DNA from: Sphingopyxis fribergensis
Lineage (GTDB): Bacteria; Pseudomonadota; Alphaproteobacteria; Sphingomonadales; Sphingomonadaceae
DNA: 64,000 nucleotides
Assembly (NCBI RefSeq): GCF_000803645.1
Contig: NZ_CP009122.1
Coordinates: 3,014,501 to 3,078,500, forward strand
Reading direction: 5' to 3'
Shown: piece by piece, positions 53,193-62,795 of the stretch
Numbering within the stretch: the stretch's first letter is position 1
How the letters are laid out: each line of letters starts with the position of its first letter
The notes under the pieces: model-generated
What the model was told of the DNA's origin: nothing
Database searches by the model: none
Seen by the model: only the letters and a program-made list of their open reading frames with translations
Made by a program: the position numbers and the translations under genes

Positions 53193-56100
53193 ATGATGAC
53201 CCACTACCCCACCCCCGAACACGCGCGGCTCGAAGCCGAAGGCATGTATCGCCCCGACATGGAATCCGATGCCTGTGGCGTCGGCATGGTCGCGGCGACC
53301 GACGGCAAGCCGTCGCGCCGCGTTGTCGAGGCGGCGATCGAGGCGCTGCGGGCCGTGTGGCACCGCGGCGCGGTCGATGCCGATGGCAAGACGGGGGATG
53401 GGGCGGGCATCCATGTCGACCTGCCGGTCCGCTTCTTCGACGATGCGATCGCCGCATCGGGCCACAAGGTGCGCCCGAACCGCCTCGCCGTCGGCATGGT
53501 CTTCCTGCCGCGCACCGATCTGGGCGCGCAGGAGGAATGCCGCACGATCGTCGAGGCCGAGATCATCGACGCGGGCTTTACCATCTATGGCTGGCGCCAG
53601 GTGCCCGTCGACGTCTCGGTGATCGGCGACAAGGCGCAGCGCACGCGCCCCGAGATCGAGCAGATCATGATCGCCGGGCCGCTACCCGACGAACAGTCGA
53701 TCGCCGAGTTCGAAAAGCAGCTCTATCTGGTCCGCCGCCGGATCGAGAAAAAGGTGATCGCGGCGCAGATCGCCGACTTCTATATCTGCAGCCTGTCGGC
53801 GCGCTCGATCATCTACAAGGGCCTGTTCCTCGCCGAAAGCCTCGGCGATTTCTATCCCGACCTAATGAACAAGCTGTTCGAAAGCCGGGTCGCGATCTTC
53901 CACCAGCGCTATTCCACCAACACCTTCCCGCAATGGTGGCTGGCGCAGCCGTTCCGCTGTCTCGCCCACAATGGCGAGATCAACACGATCCGCGGCAACA
54001 AGAACTGGATGAAGAGCCACGAGATCAAGATGGCGAGCCTCGCCTTCGGCGAGCATAGCGAAGACATCAAGCCGGTGATCCCCGCAGGCGCCAGCGACAC
54101 CGCCGCGCTCGATGCGGTGTTCGAGGCGCTATGCCGCGCCGGCCGCGATGCGCCGACGGCGAAGCTGATCCTCGTCCCCGAGGCGTGGACGACCGAGTGC
54201 GACGTCCCCGACAACCACCGCGCGATGTATAGCTACCTCGCCAGCGTCATGGAGCCGTGGGACGGCCCCGCCGCGCTCGCGATGACTGACGGCCGCTGGG
54301 CGGTCGCGGGCATGGACCGCAATGCGCTGCGTCCGCTCCGCTATACGCTCACCGCCGACAATCTGCTCGTCGTCGGGTCAGAAAGCGGCATGGTGCTGCT
54401 CCCCGAAGCGAGCATCCGCAAGAAAGGCCGCCTCGGCCCCGGTCAGATGATCGCGGTCGATCTCGACGATGGCACGCTCTACGAAGATCTCGCGATCAAG
54501 GACAAGATCGCCGACGCGCAGGATTATCCCTCGCGCGTCAAGGGCTTCCGCACGATGGCCGACCTGCCCAAGGGCGGAAAGTCGAGCCTGCCTGCCTTCG
54601 AACGCCCCGAACTCCTCCGCCGCCAGGTCGCCGCGGGCCTCACCATGGAGGATATGGAACTGATCCTCTCGCCGATGGTCGAGGACGCCAAGGAAGCAAT
54701 CGGATCGATGGGCGACGACACGCCTCTCGCGGTCATTTCCGACAAGCCGCGCCATGTCGCGCAATTCTTCCGCCAGAATTTCAGCCAGGTCACCAACCCG
54801 CCGATCGACAGTCTGCGCGAAAGGCATGTGATGAGCCTGAAGACGCGCTTTGCCAACCTCGCCAATATCCTCGATGAAAAGGGGCAGAGCGACCATGTCC
54901 TCGTGATCGACAGCCCTGTGCTCGTCGGGGACGACTGGGATCGCCTGCGCGCTTATTTCGGCGATGCCGTCGCCGATATCGATTGCACATTCCCCGTCGG
55001 CGGCGATGCAGCGACCTTGCGCGAAGCGATCGCGCGCGTCCGCCGCGAGGCCGAAGACGCCGTGCGTGCGGGCCGTTCGGAATTGTTCCTCTCCGACCAG
55101 AATCTGGGCGAAAATCGTGTCGGCATGGCGATGGTGCTCGCCGCCGCGGCGGTTCACACGCATCTCGTGCGCAAGGGCCTGCGCAGCTACGCCTCGATCA
55201 ACGTCCGTTCGGCCGAGGTGCTCGACACCCACGCTTTCGCCGTGCTCGTCGGCGTCGGCGCGACGACGGTCCACGCCTATCTGGCCGAAGCCGCGATCGC
55301 CGATCGGCAGTCGCGCGGCCTGTTCGGCGAACTCACGCTCGACGACTGCCGCCAGCGTTTCCGCAAGGCAATCGACGACGGATTGCTCAAGATTCTCGCC
55401 AAGATGGGGATCGCGGTGATCTCCAGCTATCGCGGCGGCTATAATTTCGAGGCGGTCGGCCTCAGCCGCGCACTCGTCAACGATCTGTTCCCCGGGATGC
55501 CGGCCAAGATTTCGGGCGAAGGCTATCAATCGCTGTTCATCAACGCGACCGAGAAGCATGAGGCGGCGTTCGATGCGCGCGTCGCCACCCTGCCGATCGG
55601 CGGCTTCTATCGCCAGCGCGCGGGCGGCGAGGCGCATGCCTATTCGGCGCAACTGATGCACCTTTTGCAAACCGCGGTCGCGACCGACAGCTATTCGACC
55701 TATCTGCAATTCGCGCGCGGGGTCGCCGACCTGCCGCCGATCTATCTACGCGACCTGATGGAGTTCAATTATCCGGCGCAAGGCGTCGCGCTCGACAGCG
55801 TCGAGGCGATCACCGAAATCCGCAAGCGCTTCGTTACCCCGGGCATGTCGCTCGGCGCGCTGTCGCCCGAGGCGCATGAAACGCTGGCGATCGCGATGAA
55901 CCGCATCGGCGCGAAAGCGGTGTCGGGCGAAGGCGGCGAAGCAAGCGAACGCTATCGCCCCTATGCCAATGGCGACAATGCCAACAGCAATATCAAGCAG
56001 ATCGCTTCGGGCCGCTTCGGCGTCACCGCCGAATATCTCGGCGCGTGCGACGAGATCGAGATCAAGGTCGCACAGGGCGCCAAGCCCGGCGAAGGCGGAC

Positions 56101-57722
56101 AGCTTCCGGGATTCAAAGTCACCGAGTTCATCGCGCGACTGCGCCATGCGACACCCGGCGTGACGCTGATCAGCCCGCCGCCGCATCACGATATCTATTC
56201 GATCGAGGATTTGGCGCAGCTCATCTACGATCTGAAGCAGATCAACCCGAAGGCGCGCGTCTGCGTGAAACTCGTCAGTTCGGCGGGCATCGGCACCGTC
56301 GCGGCGGGCGTCGCGAAAGCCCATGCCGACGTCATCCTTGTCGCAGGCAACACCGGCGGCACCGGCGCCAGCCCACAAACCAGCGTCAAATATGCCGGAA
56401 CCCCGTGGGAAATGGGCCTGTCTGAAGTCAACCAGGTGCTCACCCTCAACGGCCTCCGCCACCGCATCCGCCTCCGCACCGACGGCGGGCTCAAGACCGG
56501 CCGCGACATTGTCATCGCCGCCATTCTCGGCGCCGAGGAATATGGCATCGGGACATTGAGCCTCGTCGCGATGGGCTGCATCATGGTGCGCCAGTGCCAC
56601 AGCAACACCTGCCCCGTCGGGGTCTGCACGCAGGACGAAAAGCTGCGCCAGAAGTTCACGGGGTCGCCGGAGAAGGTCATCAACCTGATGACCTTCATCG
56701 CCGAGGAAGTGCGCGAAATCCTCGCCAAGCTGGGGGTTACGAGTCTCGACGAGGTGATCGGCCGCACCGAGCTGCTGCGTCAGGTCAGCCGCGGCGCCGA
56801 ACATCTCGACGACCTCGACTTGAATCCGATCCTCGCCAAGGTCGACGCGCCCGACGATCAGCGCCGCTCGCAAGGCCCGCATTTCCGTAACCCGGTGCCC
56901 GACAGCCTCGACGCGCAGATCCTTAATGACGCGAAGCCCTTGTTCGAACGCGGCGAGCGCATGCAGCTGACGTACAATGTCCGCAACACGCACCGCGCCG
57001 TCGGCACCCGCCTGTCGGCCGAGATCACCGCGCGCTTCGGGATGAAGGGCCTCGCCGACGACCATGTCCAGGTGCGTCTGCGCGGCACCGCGGGCCAGTC
57101 ATTGGGCGCCTTCCTCTGCCAGGGCATCACCTTGGAAGTGTTCGGCGACGCCAACGACTATGTCGGCAAGGGCCTGTCGGGCGGGCGCATCGTCGTGCGC
57201 CCGACGGTCTCCAGCCCACTCGTCAGCCAGCACAACAGCATCGTCGGCAACACCGTCCTTTACGGCGCGACCGCGGGCACGCTGCTTGCGGCGGGCCAGG
57301 CGGGCGAGCGTTTCGCAGTCCGCAACTCGGGCGCGAAGGTCGTTGTCGAAGGCTGCGGCGCAAACGGCTGTGAATATATGACCGGCGGCACCGCGGTGAT
57401 CCTCGGCCCCGTCGGATCGAACTTCGGCGCGGGCATGACCGGCGGCATGGCCTTCATTCTCGACACCGACGATCAGTTCGAACGCCGCGCCAATCCCGAA
57501 TCGATCGTCTGGCAGCGCCTCGCAAGCAACCATTGGGAAACGGTGCTCAAGGAGCTGGTCGAGGAGCATGCCAAGGCGACCGGCAGCAAATGGTCCGCCG
57601 AGATCCTCGCCGACTGGGACCGCTGGCGGACCCGTTTCTGGCAGGTTTGCCCGAAGGAAATGCTCAGCCGCCTGACGCATTCGCTGAACGAGGAAGAGGT
57701 CGAGGTCGTCGCGGCGGAGTAA
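53193..57722 (+). CDS. gltB: Glutamate synthase large subunit
   Basis: The 1509-aa protein has normal length and domain order. The N-terminal class II glutamine amidotransferase domain has its catalytic cysteine in DACGVGMV, after a short propeptide. The central domain and the FMN-binding synthase domain with GEGGEASERYRPYANGD and GNTGGTGASPQTSVKYAG follow, with the 3Fe-4S cysteines in MGCIMVRQCHSNTCPVGVC. The C-terminal GXGXG beta-helix (GTAGQSLGAFLCQG) is present. With gltD it makes glutamate from glutamine and 2-oxoglutarate. It starts 23 bp after the DUF2059-like gene. Confidence 0.96.
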   Translation: MMTHYPTPEHARLEAEGMYRPDMESDACGVGMVAATDGKPSRRVVEAAIEALRAVWHRGAVDADGKTGDGAGIHVDLPVRFFDDAIAASGHKVRPNRLAVGMVFLPRTDLGAQEECRTIVEAEIIDAGFTIYGWRQVPVDVSVIGDKAQRTRPEIEQIMIAGPLPDEQSIAEFEKQLYLVRRRIEKKVIAAQIADFYICSLSARSIIYKGLFLAESLGDFYPDLMNKLFESRVAIFHQRYSTNTFPQWWLAQPFRCLAHNGEINTIRGNKNWMKSHEIKMASLAFGEHSEDIKPVIPAGASDTAALDAVFEALCRAGRDAPTAKLILVPEAWTTECDVPDNHRAMYSYLASVMEPWDGPAALAMTDGRWAVAGMDRNALRPLRYTLTADNLLVVGSESGMVLLPEASIRKKGRLGPGQMIAVDLDDGTLYEDLAIKDKIADAQDYPSRVKGFRTMADLPKGGKSSLPAFERPELLRRQVAAGLTMEDMELILSPMVEDAKEAIGSMGDDTPLAVISDKPRHVAQFFRQNFSQVTNPPIDSLRERHVMSLKTRFANLANILDEKGQSDHVLVIDSPVLVGDDWDRLRAYFGDAVADIDCTFPVGGDAATLREAIARVRREAEDAVRAGRSELFLSDQNLGENRVGMAMVLAAAAVHTHLVRKGLRSYASINVRSAEVLDTHAFAVLVGVGATTVHAYLAEAAIADRQSRGLFGELTLDDCRQRFRKAIDDGLLKILAKMGIAVISSYRGGYNFEAVGLSRALVNDLFPGMPAKISGEGYQSLFINATEKHEAAFDARVATLPIGGFYRQRAGGEAHAYSAQLMHLLQTAVATDSYSTYLQFARGVADLPPIYLRDLMEFNYPAQGVALDSVEAITEIRKRFVTPGMSLGALSPEAHETLAIAMNRIGAKAVSGEGGEASERYRPYANGDNANSNIKQIASGRFGVTAEYLGACDEIEIKVAQGAKPGEGGQLPGFKVTEFIARLRHATPGVTLISPPPHHDIYSIEDLAQLIYDLKQINPKARVCVKLVSSAGIGTVAAGVAKAHADVILVAGNTGGTGASPQTSVKYAGTPWEMGLSEVNQVLTLNGLRHRIRLRTDGGLKTGRDIVIAAILGAEEYGIGTLSLVAMGCIMVRQCHSNTCPVGVCTQDEKLRQKFTGSPEKVINLMTFIAEEVREILAKLGVTSLDEVIGRTELLRQVSRGAEHLDDLDLNPILAKVDAPDDQRRSQGPHFRNPVPDSLDAQILNDAKPLFERGERMQLTYNVRNTHRAVGTRLSAEITARFGMKGLADDHVQVRLRGTAGQSLGAFLCQGITLEVFGDANDYVGKGLSGGRIVVRPTVSSPLVSQHNSIVGNTVLYGATAGTLLAAGQAGERFAVRNSGAKVVVEGCGANGCEYMTGGTAVILGPVGSNFGAGMTGGMAFILDTDDQFERRANPESIVWQRLASNHWETVLKELVEEHAKATGSKWSAEILADWDRWRTRFWQVCPKEMLSRLTHSLNEEEVEVVAAE

Positions 57723-57729
57723 TTGCAAA

Positions 57730-57864
57730 ATCCTCCCTGTGGCGCAGCCATGGGGTGGGGACCGTTCGCGAAGCGAATGGTGGAGGGGCGGCAAGGTTGC
57801 GCCATACGCCCCTCCGTCCGCGCTTCGCGCGGCCACCTCCCCATCGCTGCGCGACAGGGAGGAT
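57730..57864. repeat. Long imperfect inverted repeat element (REP-like)
   Basis: The left arm, 57730-57790 (ATCCTCCCTGTGGCGCAGCC and onward), is matched in reverse by the right arm, 57808-57864 (ending CGCAGC-type to ACAGGGAGGAT). Each arm has its own small palindrome (TTCGCGAA; CGCGCGAAGCGCG). It lies between gltB and the next gene without an open frame of its own and would form a cruciform or a strong RNA hairpin, possibly ending gltB transcription. Confidence 0.65.
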
Positions 57865-57983
57865 CACTTATCCCGACCGAAAGGCGCTTCGCCGCAAATC
57901 TCAGCCGCGTTCACCGCAGCGAAAGCGTCGATCCTCTAAAGAACGCCACTTCGCTGCCCCTCGTCCGCCGAAAGGAACGAGCC

Positions 57984-58409
57984 ATGACCCGTATCGCCCT
58001 CGCCGCCCTCCCCCTGCTCGCGCTCGCCGCGCCGCTTCCGGCTGCCGCCAGCGAAATGAACGATACCGTCGCGACGCTCAACGACCCCGCCACGCAGGAC
58101 CGGATGGCCGACACAATCACCGCGATGGTCGGCGCGCTGATGCAGATGCAGGTCGGTCCGCTCGCAAAAGCAGTGGCACAGATCGATCCCGAATCCGACG
58201 CCGCCTATATCCCGCCCGACGCGACGCTTGGCGAGGTGACCGGCCGCGACCCCTATTATGCCGAGCGCATGGGCGACGACGTCCGCGCGACGACGCGCAT
58301 GGCAGGCCATGCCGCATCGGCGCTGGCGGCTTATGCCCCGGTCCTTAAGGACATGGCGCGCGACCTCGCGGCCCAATGGGAACGCGAGCGCGCCGACGCC
58401 CGCCGCTAA
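57984..58409 (+). CDS. Small secreted hypothetical protein
   Basis: The 141-aa protein starts at ATG 57984, after GAAAGGAA. It has a clear signal peptide (MTRIALAALPLLALAAPLPAAAS), then a helical, methionine-rich part (MADTITAMVGALMQMQVG) and RDPYYAERMGDDVRA. I recognise no family beyond its type: a small periplasmic protein found in sphingomonads. Confidence 0.7.
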   Translation: MTRIALAALPLLALAAPLPAAASEMNDTVATLNDPATQDRMADTITAMVGALMQMQVGPLAKAVAQIDPESDAAYIPPDATLGEVTGRDPYYAERMGDDVRATTRMAGHAASALAAYAPVLKDMARDLAAQWERERADARR

Positions 58410-58483
58410 ACCTCCCGCTCCGTCTCCCCGCTTTGTTCGCATAGCCGTTGCGCGCGGCGCCCCGCTGCCGCTATGCCAAGCCT

Positions 58484-59155
58484 ATGTGGCAACTCTATCA
58501 ATTTCCGCTCTGTCCCTTTTCGCGCAAGGTTCGCCTTTTGCTGGGCGAAAAGGGCGTCGGTTATGAATTGGTGCGCGAATCGCCGTGGGAGCGCCGCGAC
58601 GAGTTCATCGACCTGAACCCGGCGGGGCGCACCCCGGTGATGGTCGATCAGGCGCGCGGGCAGGTGCTGATGGACAGCATGGCGATCGCCGAATATTTCG
58701 AGGAAACCGTCGAAGGCAAGGCGATGATCAACGGCACCGCGGCGAACCGCGCCGAAATCCGCCGCCTGACCTCCTGGTTCGACCATGATTTCTATTATGA
58801 GGTCACGGGCCCGCTGCTGTTCGAGCGCATGCAGAAACGCATCGTCCACCGCCAGCCGCCCGACGCCGGCGCGCTGCGCGAGGCGATGAAGGCGGCGAAC
58901 AACCATCTCGACTATGTCGATTATCTGATCGACCACCGCACCTGGCTGGCCGGCGCGACGATGAGCCTCGCCGACCTGACCGCGGCGGCGCATATCTCGG
59001 TCGCCGATTATCTGGGCGGCATCGACTGGACCGGGCATGAGCAGACCAAGGGCTGGTATTCGGGGCTGAAGTCGCGCCCAAGCTTCCGGCCATTGCTGGC
59101 GGAGCGGATGGAAATCGTGACGCCGCCGAAATATTACGAAGACGTCGACTTCTAA
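58484..59155 (+). CDS. Glutathione S-transferase family protein
   Basis: The 223-aa protein has the thioredoxin-fold N-terminus LYQFPLCPFSRKVRLLLGEKG with cysteine/serine in the active-site position, NPAGRTPVMV (cis-proline region) and DSMAIAEYFEE, then an all-helical C-terminal domain (ADLTAAAHISVADYLGG). It is a cytosolic GST of unknown substrate. The start at 58484 puts the first strand at the N-terminus, as usual. Confidence 0.88.
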   Translation: MWQLYQFPLCPFSRKVRLLLGEKGVGYELVRESPWERRDEFIDLNPAGRTPVMVDQARGQVLMDSMAIAEYFEETVEGKAMINGTAANRAEIRRLTSWFDHDFYYEVTGPLLFERMQKRIVHRQPPDAGALREAMKAANNHLDYVDYLIDHRTWLAGATMSLADLTAAAHISVADYLGGIDWTGHEQTKGWYSGLKSRPSFRPLLAERMEIVTPPKYYEDVDF

Positions 59156-59156
59156 T

Positions 59157-59178
59157 CGTCGCCTTCGCGGCGGCGACG
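59157..59178. terminator. Candidate bidirectional terminator hairpin
   Basis: CGTCGCC (59157-59163) and GGCGACG (59172-59178) form a perfect 7-bp GC stem with an 8-base loop in the 28-bp gap between the convergent GST and ubiG genes. There is no T run, so strength is uncertain. Confidence 0.4.
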
Positions 59179-59183
59179 CGTAC

Positions 59184-60014
59184 TCAGTCTCTGCTATCTG
59201 GCCACCGCGCCGCGACCAGATAATTAAGCGCCTCGCTACCGCCGAGCTTGAAGCCCTTCGCGGGCGATGGCGACAGACCGGTGCGGTCGATGACCTCCAG
59301 CCCCGCACTTTCAAGCAATTCGGTCAATTCCTCGGGCTTCAGAAACTGGTCCCAGTCGTGCGTCCCGCGCGGCACCGCGCCGACGCGCTCGGCCGCCTCG
59401 ACGAGCAGCAGCTTCGACAGCATCGTGCGGTTCGGGGTCGACAGGATCATCAGCCCGCCGGGCGCGAGCCGCGCCGCGAGCTCGGCGATAAAGGCAGCGG
59501 GATCGGTGACATGTTCGACGACTTCCATCGAAGTCACGAGGTCGAAGGTCCGCCTTCCTTCTCCGTTCGCGTCGAGCGAAGTCGAGACACCCTTCGTTTG
59601 CGCATGACCGATAGGCATCTCGACTTCGTTCGATGCGAACGGGAATTGAGAATCCAATTCTCGAAGCTCGCCGGCAAAATAGTTGATCGCGAGCCCCTGC
59701 CCCGCCGCATGGTCGCGCGCTGCGGCAATATTTTCCGGCGCCGCATCGACTCCCGTAACCTTAGCGCCCATCCGCGCCAGCGGTTCGGCAAGCAACCCTG
59801 CCCCGCACCCGACGTCGATCGCCGTCTTTCCCGCCAGCGCAAACCGTTCGCGCGCATCGACATGCCAATGCGCGTCGACCTGCGCGCGAATATAGGACAG
59901 CCGCACCGGATTGAGCTTGTGCAGCATCGCCGACGATCCATGCGGATCCCACCAGTCGGCGGCCAGCGCCCCGAAATGGGCGGCTTCGTGCGGGTTGATC
60001 GTGGCAGCACTCAT
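59184..60014 (-). CDS. ubiG: 3-demethylubiquinone O-methyltransferase with an inserted repeat-derived segment
   Basis: The 276-aa protein has the UbiG pattern: NPHEAAHFGALAADWWDP at the N-terminus, SAM motif IDVGCGAGLLAEPLA, TGVDAAPENI, TSMEVVEHV, and GGLMILSTPNRT. UbiG does the two O-methylations of ubiquinone synthesis. It starts at MSAATINPHEAAHF (60014). Residues about 121-155 interrupt the region between INYFAGELREL and TFDLVTSMEVVEHV, making the protein about 30 residues longer than usual; this segment is encoded by a palindromic repeat. The frame is kept, so the protein may still work. Confidence 0.88.
   Translation of the reverse strand: MSAATINPHEAAHFGALAADWWDPHGSSAMLHKLNPVRLSYIRAQVDAHWHVDARERFALAGKTAIDVGCGAGLLAEPLARMGAKVTGVDAAPENIAAARDHAAGQGLAINYFAGELRELDSQFPFASNEVEMPIGHAQTKGVSTSLDANGEGRRTFDLVTSMEVVEHVTDPAAFIAELAARLAPGGLMILSTPNRTMLSKLLLVEAAERVGAVPRGTHDWDQFLKPEELTELLESAGLEVIDRTGLSPSPAKGFKLGGSEALNYLVAARWPDSRD
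59563..59642. repeat. Palindromic repeat inserted in frame within ubiG
   Basis: Arms 59563-59587 (CCGTTCGCGTCGAGCGAAGT and on) and 59618-59642 are inverted copies matching at 23 of 25 positions, with a 30-nt loop. The CTCGACTTCG/CGAAGTCGAG core is typical of dispersed repeats I associate with sphingomonad genomes. It lies wholly inside the coding sequence without stop codons. Confidence 0.75.
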
Positions 60015-60172
60015 GCCCTGCGATGTGGCACCGTGCCTCGCGCCATGCAAGAAATTCTATCCCGCGCATGTGTTCGCGCGCTTGCCATCGCCCTCCCCCT
60101 TCCGTAACAGCCGAGCGCCGCGGAATTGTTCGAATGTTGCGGCAGAAACCAGTTTCTTGAAAGCGGGGCGAG

Positions 60173-61420
60173 ATGGCGCGGATCGTGATGAAATTCGGGG
60201 GCACGTCGATGGCGGGCACCGAGCGGATTCGCACCGTGGCGAAACTTGTCGCGCGCGAAGTCGCCAATGGCAACGAAGTTGCGGTCGTCGTCTCGGCAAT
60301 GGCGGGCGAGACCGACCGGCTCGTCAATTTCTGCCGCGAAGCGAACCCGCGCTACGACCCCGCCGAATATGACGTCGTCGTCGCTGCGGGCGAACAGATC
60401 ACCTCGGGCCTGCTCGCGCTGACCTTGCAAGCGATGGGCACTCCCGCGCGCAGCTGGCTCGGCTGGCAGCTTCCGATCCGCACCGAAGAAGCCCATGCCC
60501 GCGCGCGCATCGCCGACATCGACACCGGCGCGCTCGCCGCCGCGATGGCGAAGGGCGAGGTTGCGGTGATCCCCGGCTTCCAGGGGCTGATGGACGATGG
60601 CCGCGTCTCGACGCTCGGCCGGGGGGGCTCCGACACCAGCGCGGTCGCGGTTGCCGCGGCGCTCAAGGCCGATCGCTGCGATATCTACACCGACGTCGAC
60701 GGCGTCTATACCACCGACCCGCGCATCGTCGCGCGCGCGCGCAAGCTCGACTATGTGACCTATGAGGAAATGCTCGAACTCGCGAGCGTCGGCGCCAAAG
60801 TGCTCCAGACGCGCTCGGTCGGGCTCGCGATGAAAGAGGGCGTGCGCGTGCAGGTCCTCTCGAGCTTCGTCGAGGGCGATGAGGCTCCCAAAAAAGGCAC
60901 GATGATCGTCAGCGACGAGGAAATAGAGGAACATCAGATGGAACGGCAGCTGATCACCGGCATCGCCCATGACAAGAATGAAGCGAAGATCATCGTCACG
61001 CGCGTGCCCGACAAGCCCGGCGCGGTCGCGAACATCTTTGGCCCGCTCGCCGCGGCGGGGATCAACGTCGACATGATCATCCAGAATGTCGGCCGCGAAA
61101 AGGGCGAGACCGACGTGACCTTCACCGTTCCCGCCACCGACCTGATCCGCTCGATCGACCTGCTCGAGGCCGCGAAGGACAAGATCGGCTTCAACCGCAT
61201 CATCAGCGACGACAAGGTCGCAAAGATCAGCGTCGTCGGCGTCGGCATGAAGAGCCACGCAGGGGTCGCCAGCACGATGTTCCGTGCGCTGGCCGACCGC
61301 GGCATCAACATCCAGGCGATCTCGACCAGCGAGATCAAGGTCAGCGTGCTGATCGACGAGGACGAAACCGAACTCGCGGTGCGCGTGCTGCACACGGCTT
61401 ATGGGCTCGACGCGGACTAG
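60173..61420 (+). CDS. lysC: Aspartate kinase
   Basis: The 415-aa protein has the amino-acid kinase opening IVMKFGGTSMAG, the substrate region GRGGSDTSAVAVAAAL, DVDGVYTTDPRIV, and two ACT domains at the C-terminus (RVPDKPGAVANIFGPLAAAG and VVGVGMKSHAGVASTMFRAL) for feedback control by lysine and threonine. It makes aspartyl phosphate, the first step to lysine, methionine and threonine. It is divergent from ubiG. Confidence 0.95.
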   Translation: MARIVMKFGGTSMAGTERIRTVAKLVAREVANGNEVAVVVSAMAGETDRLVNFCREANPRYDPAEYDVVVAAGEQITSGLLALTLQAMGTPARSWLGWQLPIRTEEAHARARIADIDTGALAAAMAKGEVAVIPGFQGLMDDGRVSTLGRGGSDTSAVAVAAALKADRCDIYTDVDGVYTTDPRIVARARKLDYVTYEEMLELASVGAKVLQTRSVGLAMKEGVRVQVLSSFVEGDEAPKKGTMIVSDEEIEEHQMERQLITGIAHDKNEAKIIVTRVPDKPGAVANIFGPLAAAGINVDMIIQNVGREKGETDVTFTVPATDLIRSIDLLEAAKDKIGFNRIISDDKVAKISVVGVGMKSHAGVASTMFRALADRGINIQAISTSEIKVSVLIDEDETELAVRVLHTAYGLDAD

Positions 61421-61447
61421 AGATTGCCCAAGACCCGATATTGATCG

Positions 61448-61847
61448 TCACCCCGGCGAACCCGAGGCCACCGATGTTATAACTCGGTTGGCGTCGGGTG
61501 CGGGATTGTCGTTTGCGAAGTCGAGTATCCCCATCAACGACCCGTGAAGGGTAGCATGGATTTCGCCGCGCATCGCACCGGGATGCAGCACGATCTTGCC
61601 GACGCGAGCCGGTGGGTCATGCTGCCAGCGCCCGGCGCTGCAGTTCCTCAGGCCGGATTGTCCGACCGTTGGTGCAGGCACAACCGCGATGATGACCGGC
61701 GCAACCATAGCGGTCTCCTACGACAATGGCATAGACACCGCCGCAGACGCCGCATTCGAGGAGCCCCCGAGAGCAGATAGGCGGGCCGACGCGCGCCATG
61801 CAAGGCGCGCGCCTTGGCCTGCTGCCCAGCCTTGAAGACGCACTCAA
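61448..61847 (-). pseudogene. Remnant of a serine site-specific recombinase
   Basis: On the minus strand one frame carries the zinc-ribbon region GLLECGVCGGVYAIVVGDRYG and IRPEELQRRALAA of large serine recombinases, then stops. In another frame GKIVLHPGAMRGEIHATLHG with LMGILDFANDN matches the C-terminal end of such proteins. The catalytic resolvase domain and the stretch between are missing, so this is a decayed fragment of an old mobile element next to lysC. Confidence 0.65.
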
Positions 61848-61872
61848 CCTAATCCCCTGCAGCTAGCATCGC

Positions 61873-62682
61873 GTGTCGCGGTTTCCCGTTCCGGCTCACA
61901 AAAAATTCGATATAAGCCAAGCAGAATCTGCGGGGGCGATGCTGGTGGGTGCAAACTTAGGATCAACCACCGACGCGAATTCGGTTGCGCGATTGGCGCA
62001 CCATGTCGAAATACTTCAGCGCAGAGGCTGGATGACGGACATGCCGCCCGCGATCCGGTCCAGAATTATGGACAGTGGCCGCACGATGTCCGTGAATCGT
62101 GGGCAGAGGATTTTCGCATATGGCGATCCCCCCGGCGGCATTTATGGCATATTGTCTGGCGGCATAGGCATGGAGGCGTGCTCGGGTTACCATTCTGTGC
62201 GCCTTGGCCACATCATGAGAGAGGGCGATTGGTTCGGCCATGGGCCAGCATTGGAGCGCGGCGTTCGCAGCCTTGGCTGCCGTGCCGTCGAGGACTCCCT
62301 ACTTTGGACTGTGCCACTCCCGGCTTTAATCACGCTGATGCAGGATGACCCTGAAACGTCGCGCTTCGTCGGCGAACTCGCCAGCGCGAACGCCCGCATC
62401 CTGACCTATATTGCCTGCGACCTACTCATCCCCTCTGCTCCGCGTAGAATGGCAGCCGTTCTTCTCCGCGTGACGGGGGCTCTCGAAGGCGTAAGGCCCT
62501 CCGATCCCGAAGGTTATCTTCTTACCCAGTCAGAACTTGGTGAGATGGCCAATGTGTCGCGCCATCATGTCAATCGCGTCCTTGGGCAGTTCATGGAAAA
62601 GGGCTGGGTGACGAAGAGCTATAACCGGTTGCGATTGCTTGATATCCCCTCGTTGGCTGATTTTGCTTTCCATGATGAGTAA
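61873..62682 (+). CDS. Crp/Fnr-family transcriptional regulator
   Basis: The frame gives up to 269 aa from a GTG at 61873; ATG 61939 is an alternative, and the conserved part begins near residue 30. It has a cNMP-like effector domain (QRIFAYGDPPGGIYGILSGGI, MREGDWFGHGPAL) and a winged helix with LTQSELGEMANVSRHHVNRVL. No FNR-type cysteine cluster. Target genes are not evident from the context. Confidence 0.8.
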   Translation: MSRFPVPAHKKFDISQAESAGAMLVGANLGSTTDANSVARLAHHVEILQRRGWMTDMPPAIRSRIMDSGRTMSVNRGQRIFAYGDPPGGIYGILSGGIGMEACSGYHSVRLGHIMREGDWFGHGPALERGVRSLGCRAVEDSLLWTVPLPALITLMQDDPETSRFVGELASANARILTYIACDLLIPSAPRRMAAVLLRVTGALEGVRPSDPEGYLLTQSELGEMANVSRHHVNRVLGQFMEKGWVTKSYNRLRLLDIPSLADFAFHDE

Positions 62683-62795
62683 TGTGACCATTCGCGCTCA
62701 TCTGCGGGGGGCCAAAATGACCGCGCTTCTCAGCCAGGGAAACTGGCCTGGACGCTTGCCATGGTCGCAGGCGCAGGTTCGAAAACGACGGCAGA

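Noticed and set aside
54378..57065. Long minus-strand open frames inside gltB
   Set aside because: They are shadows of an intact, full-length gltB.
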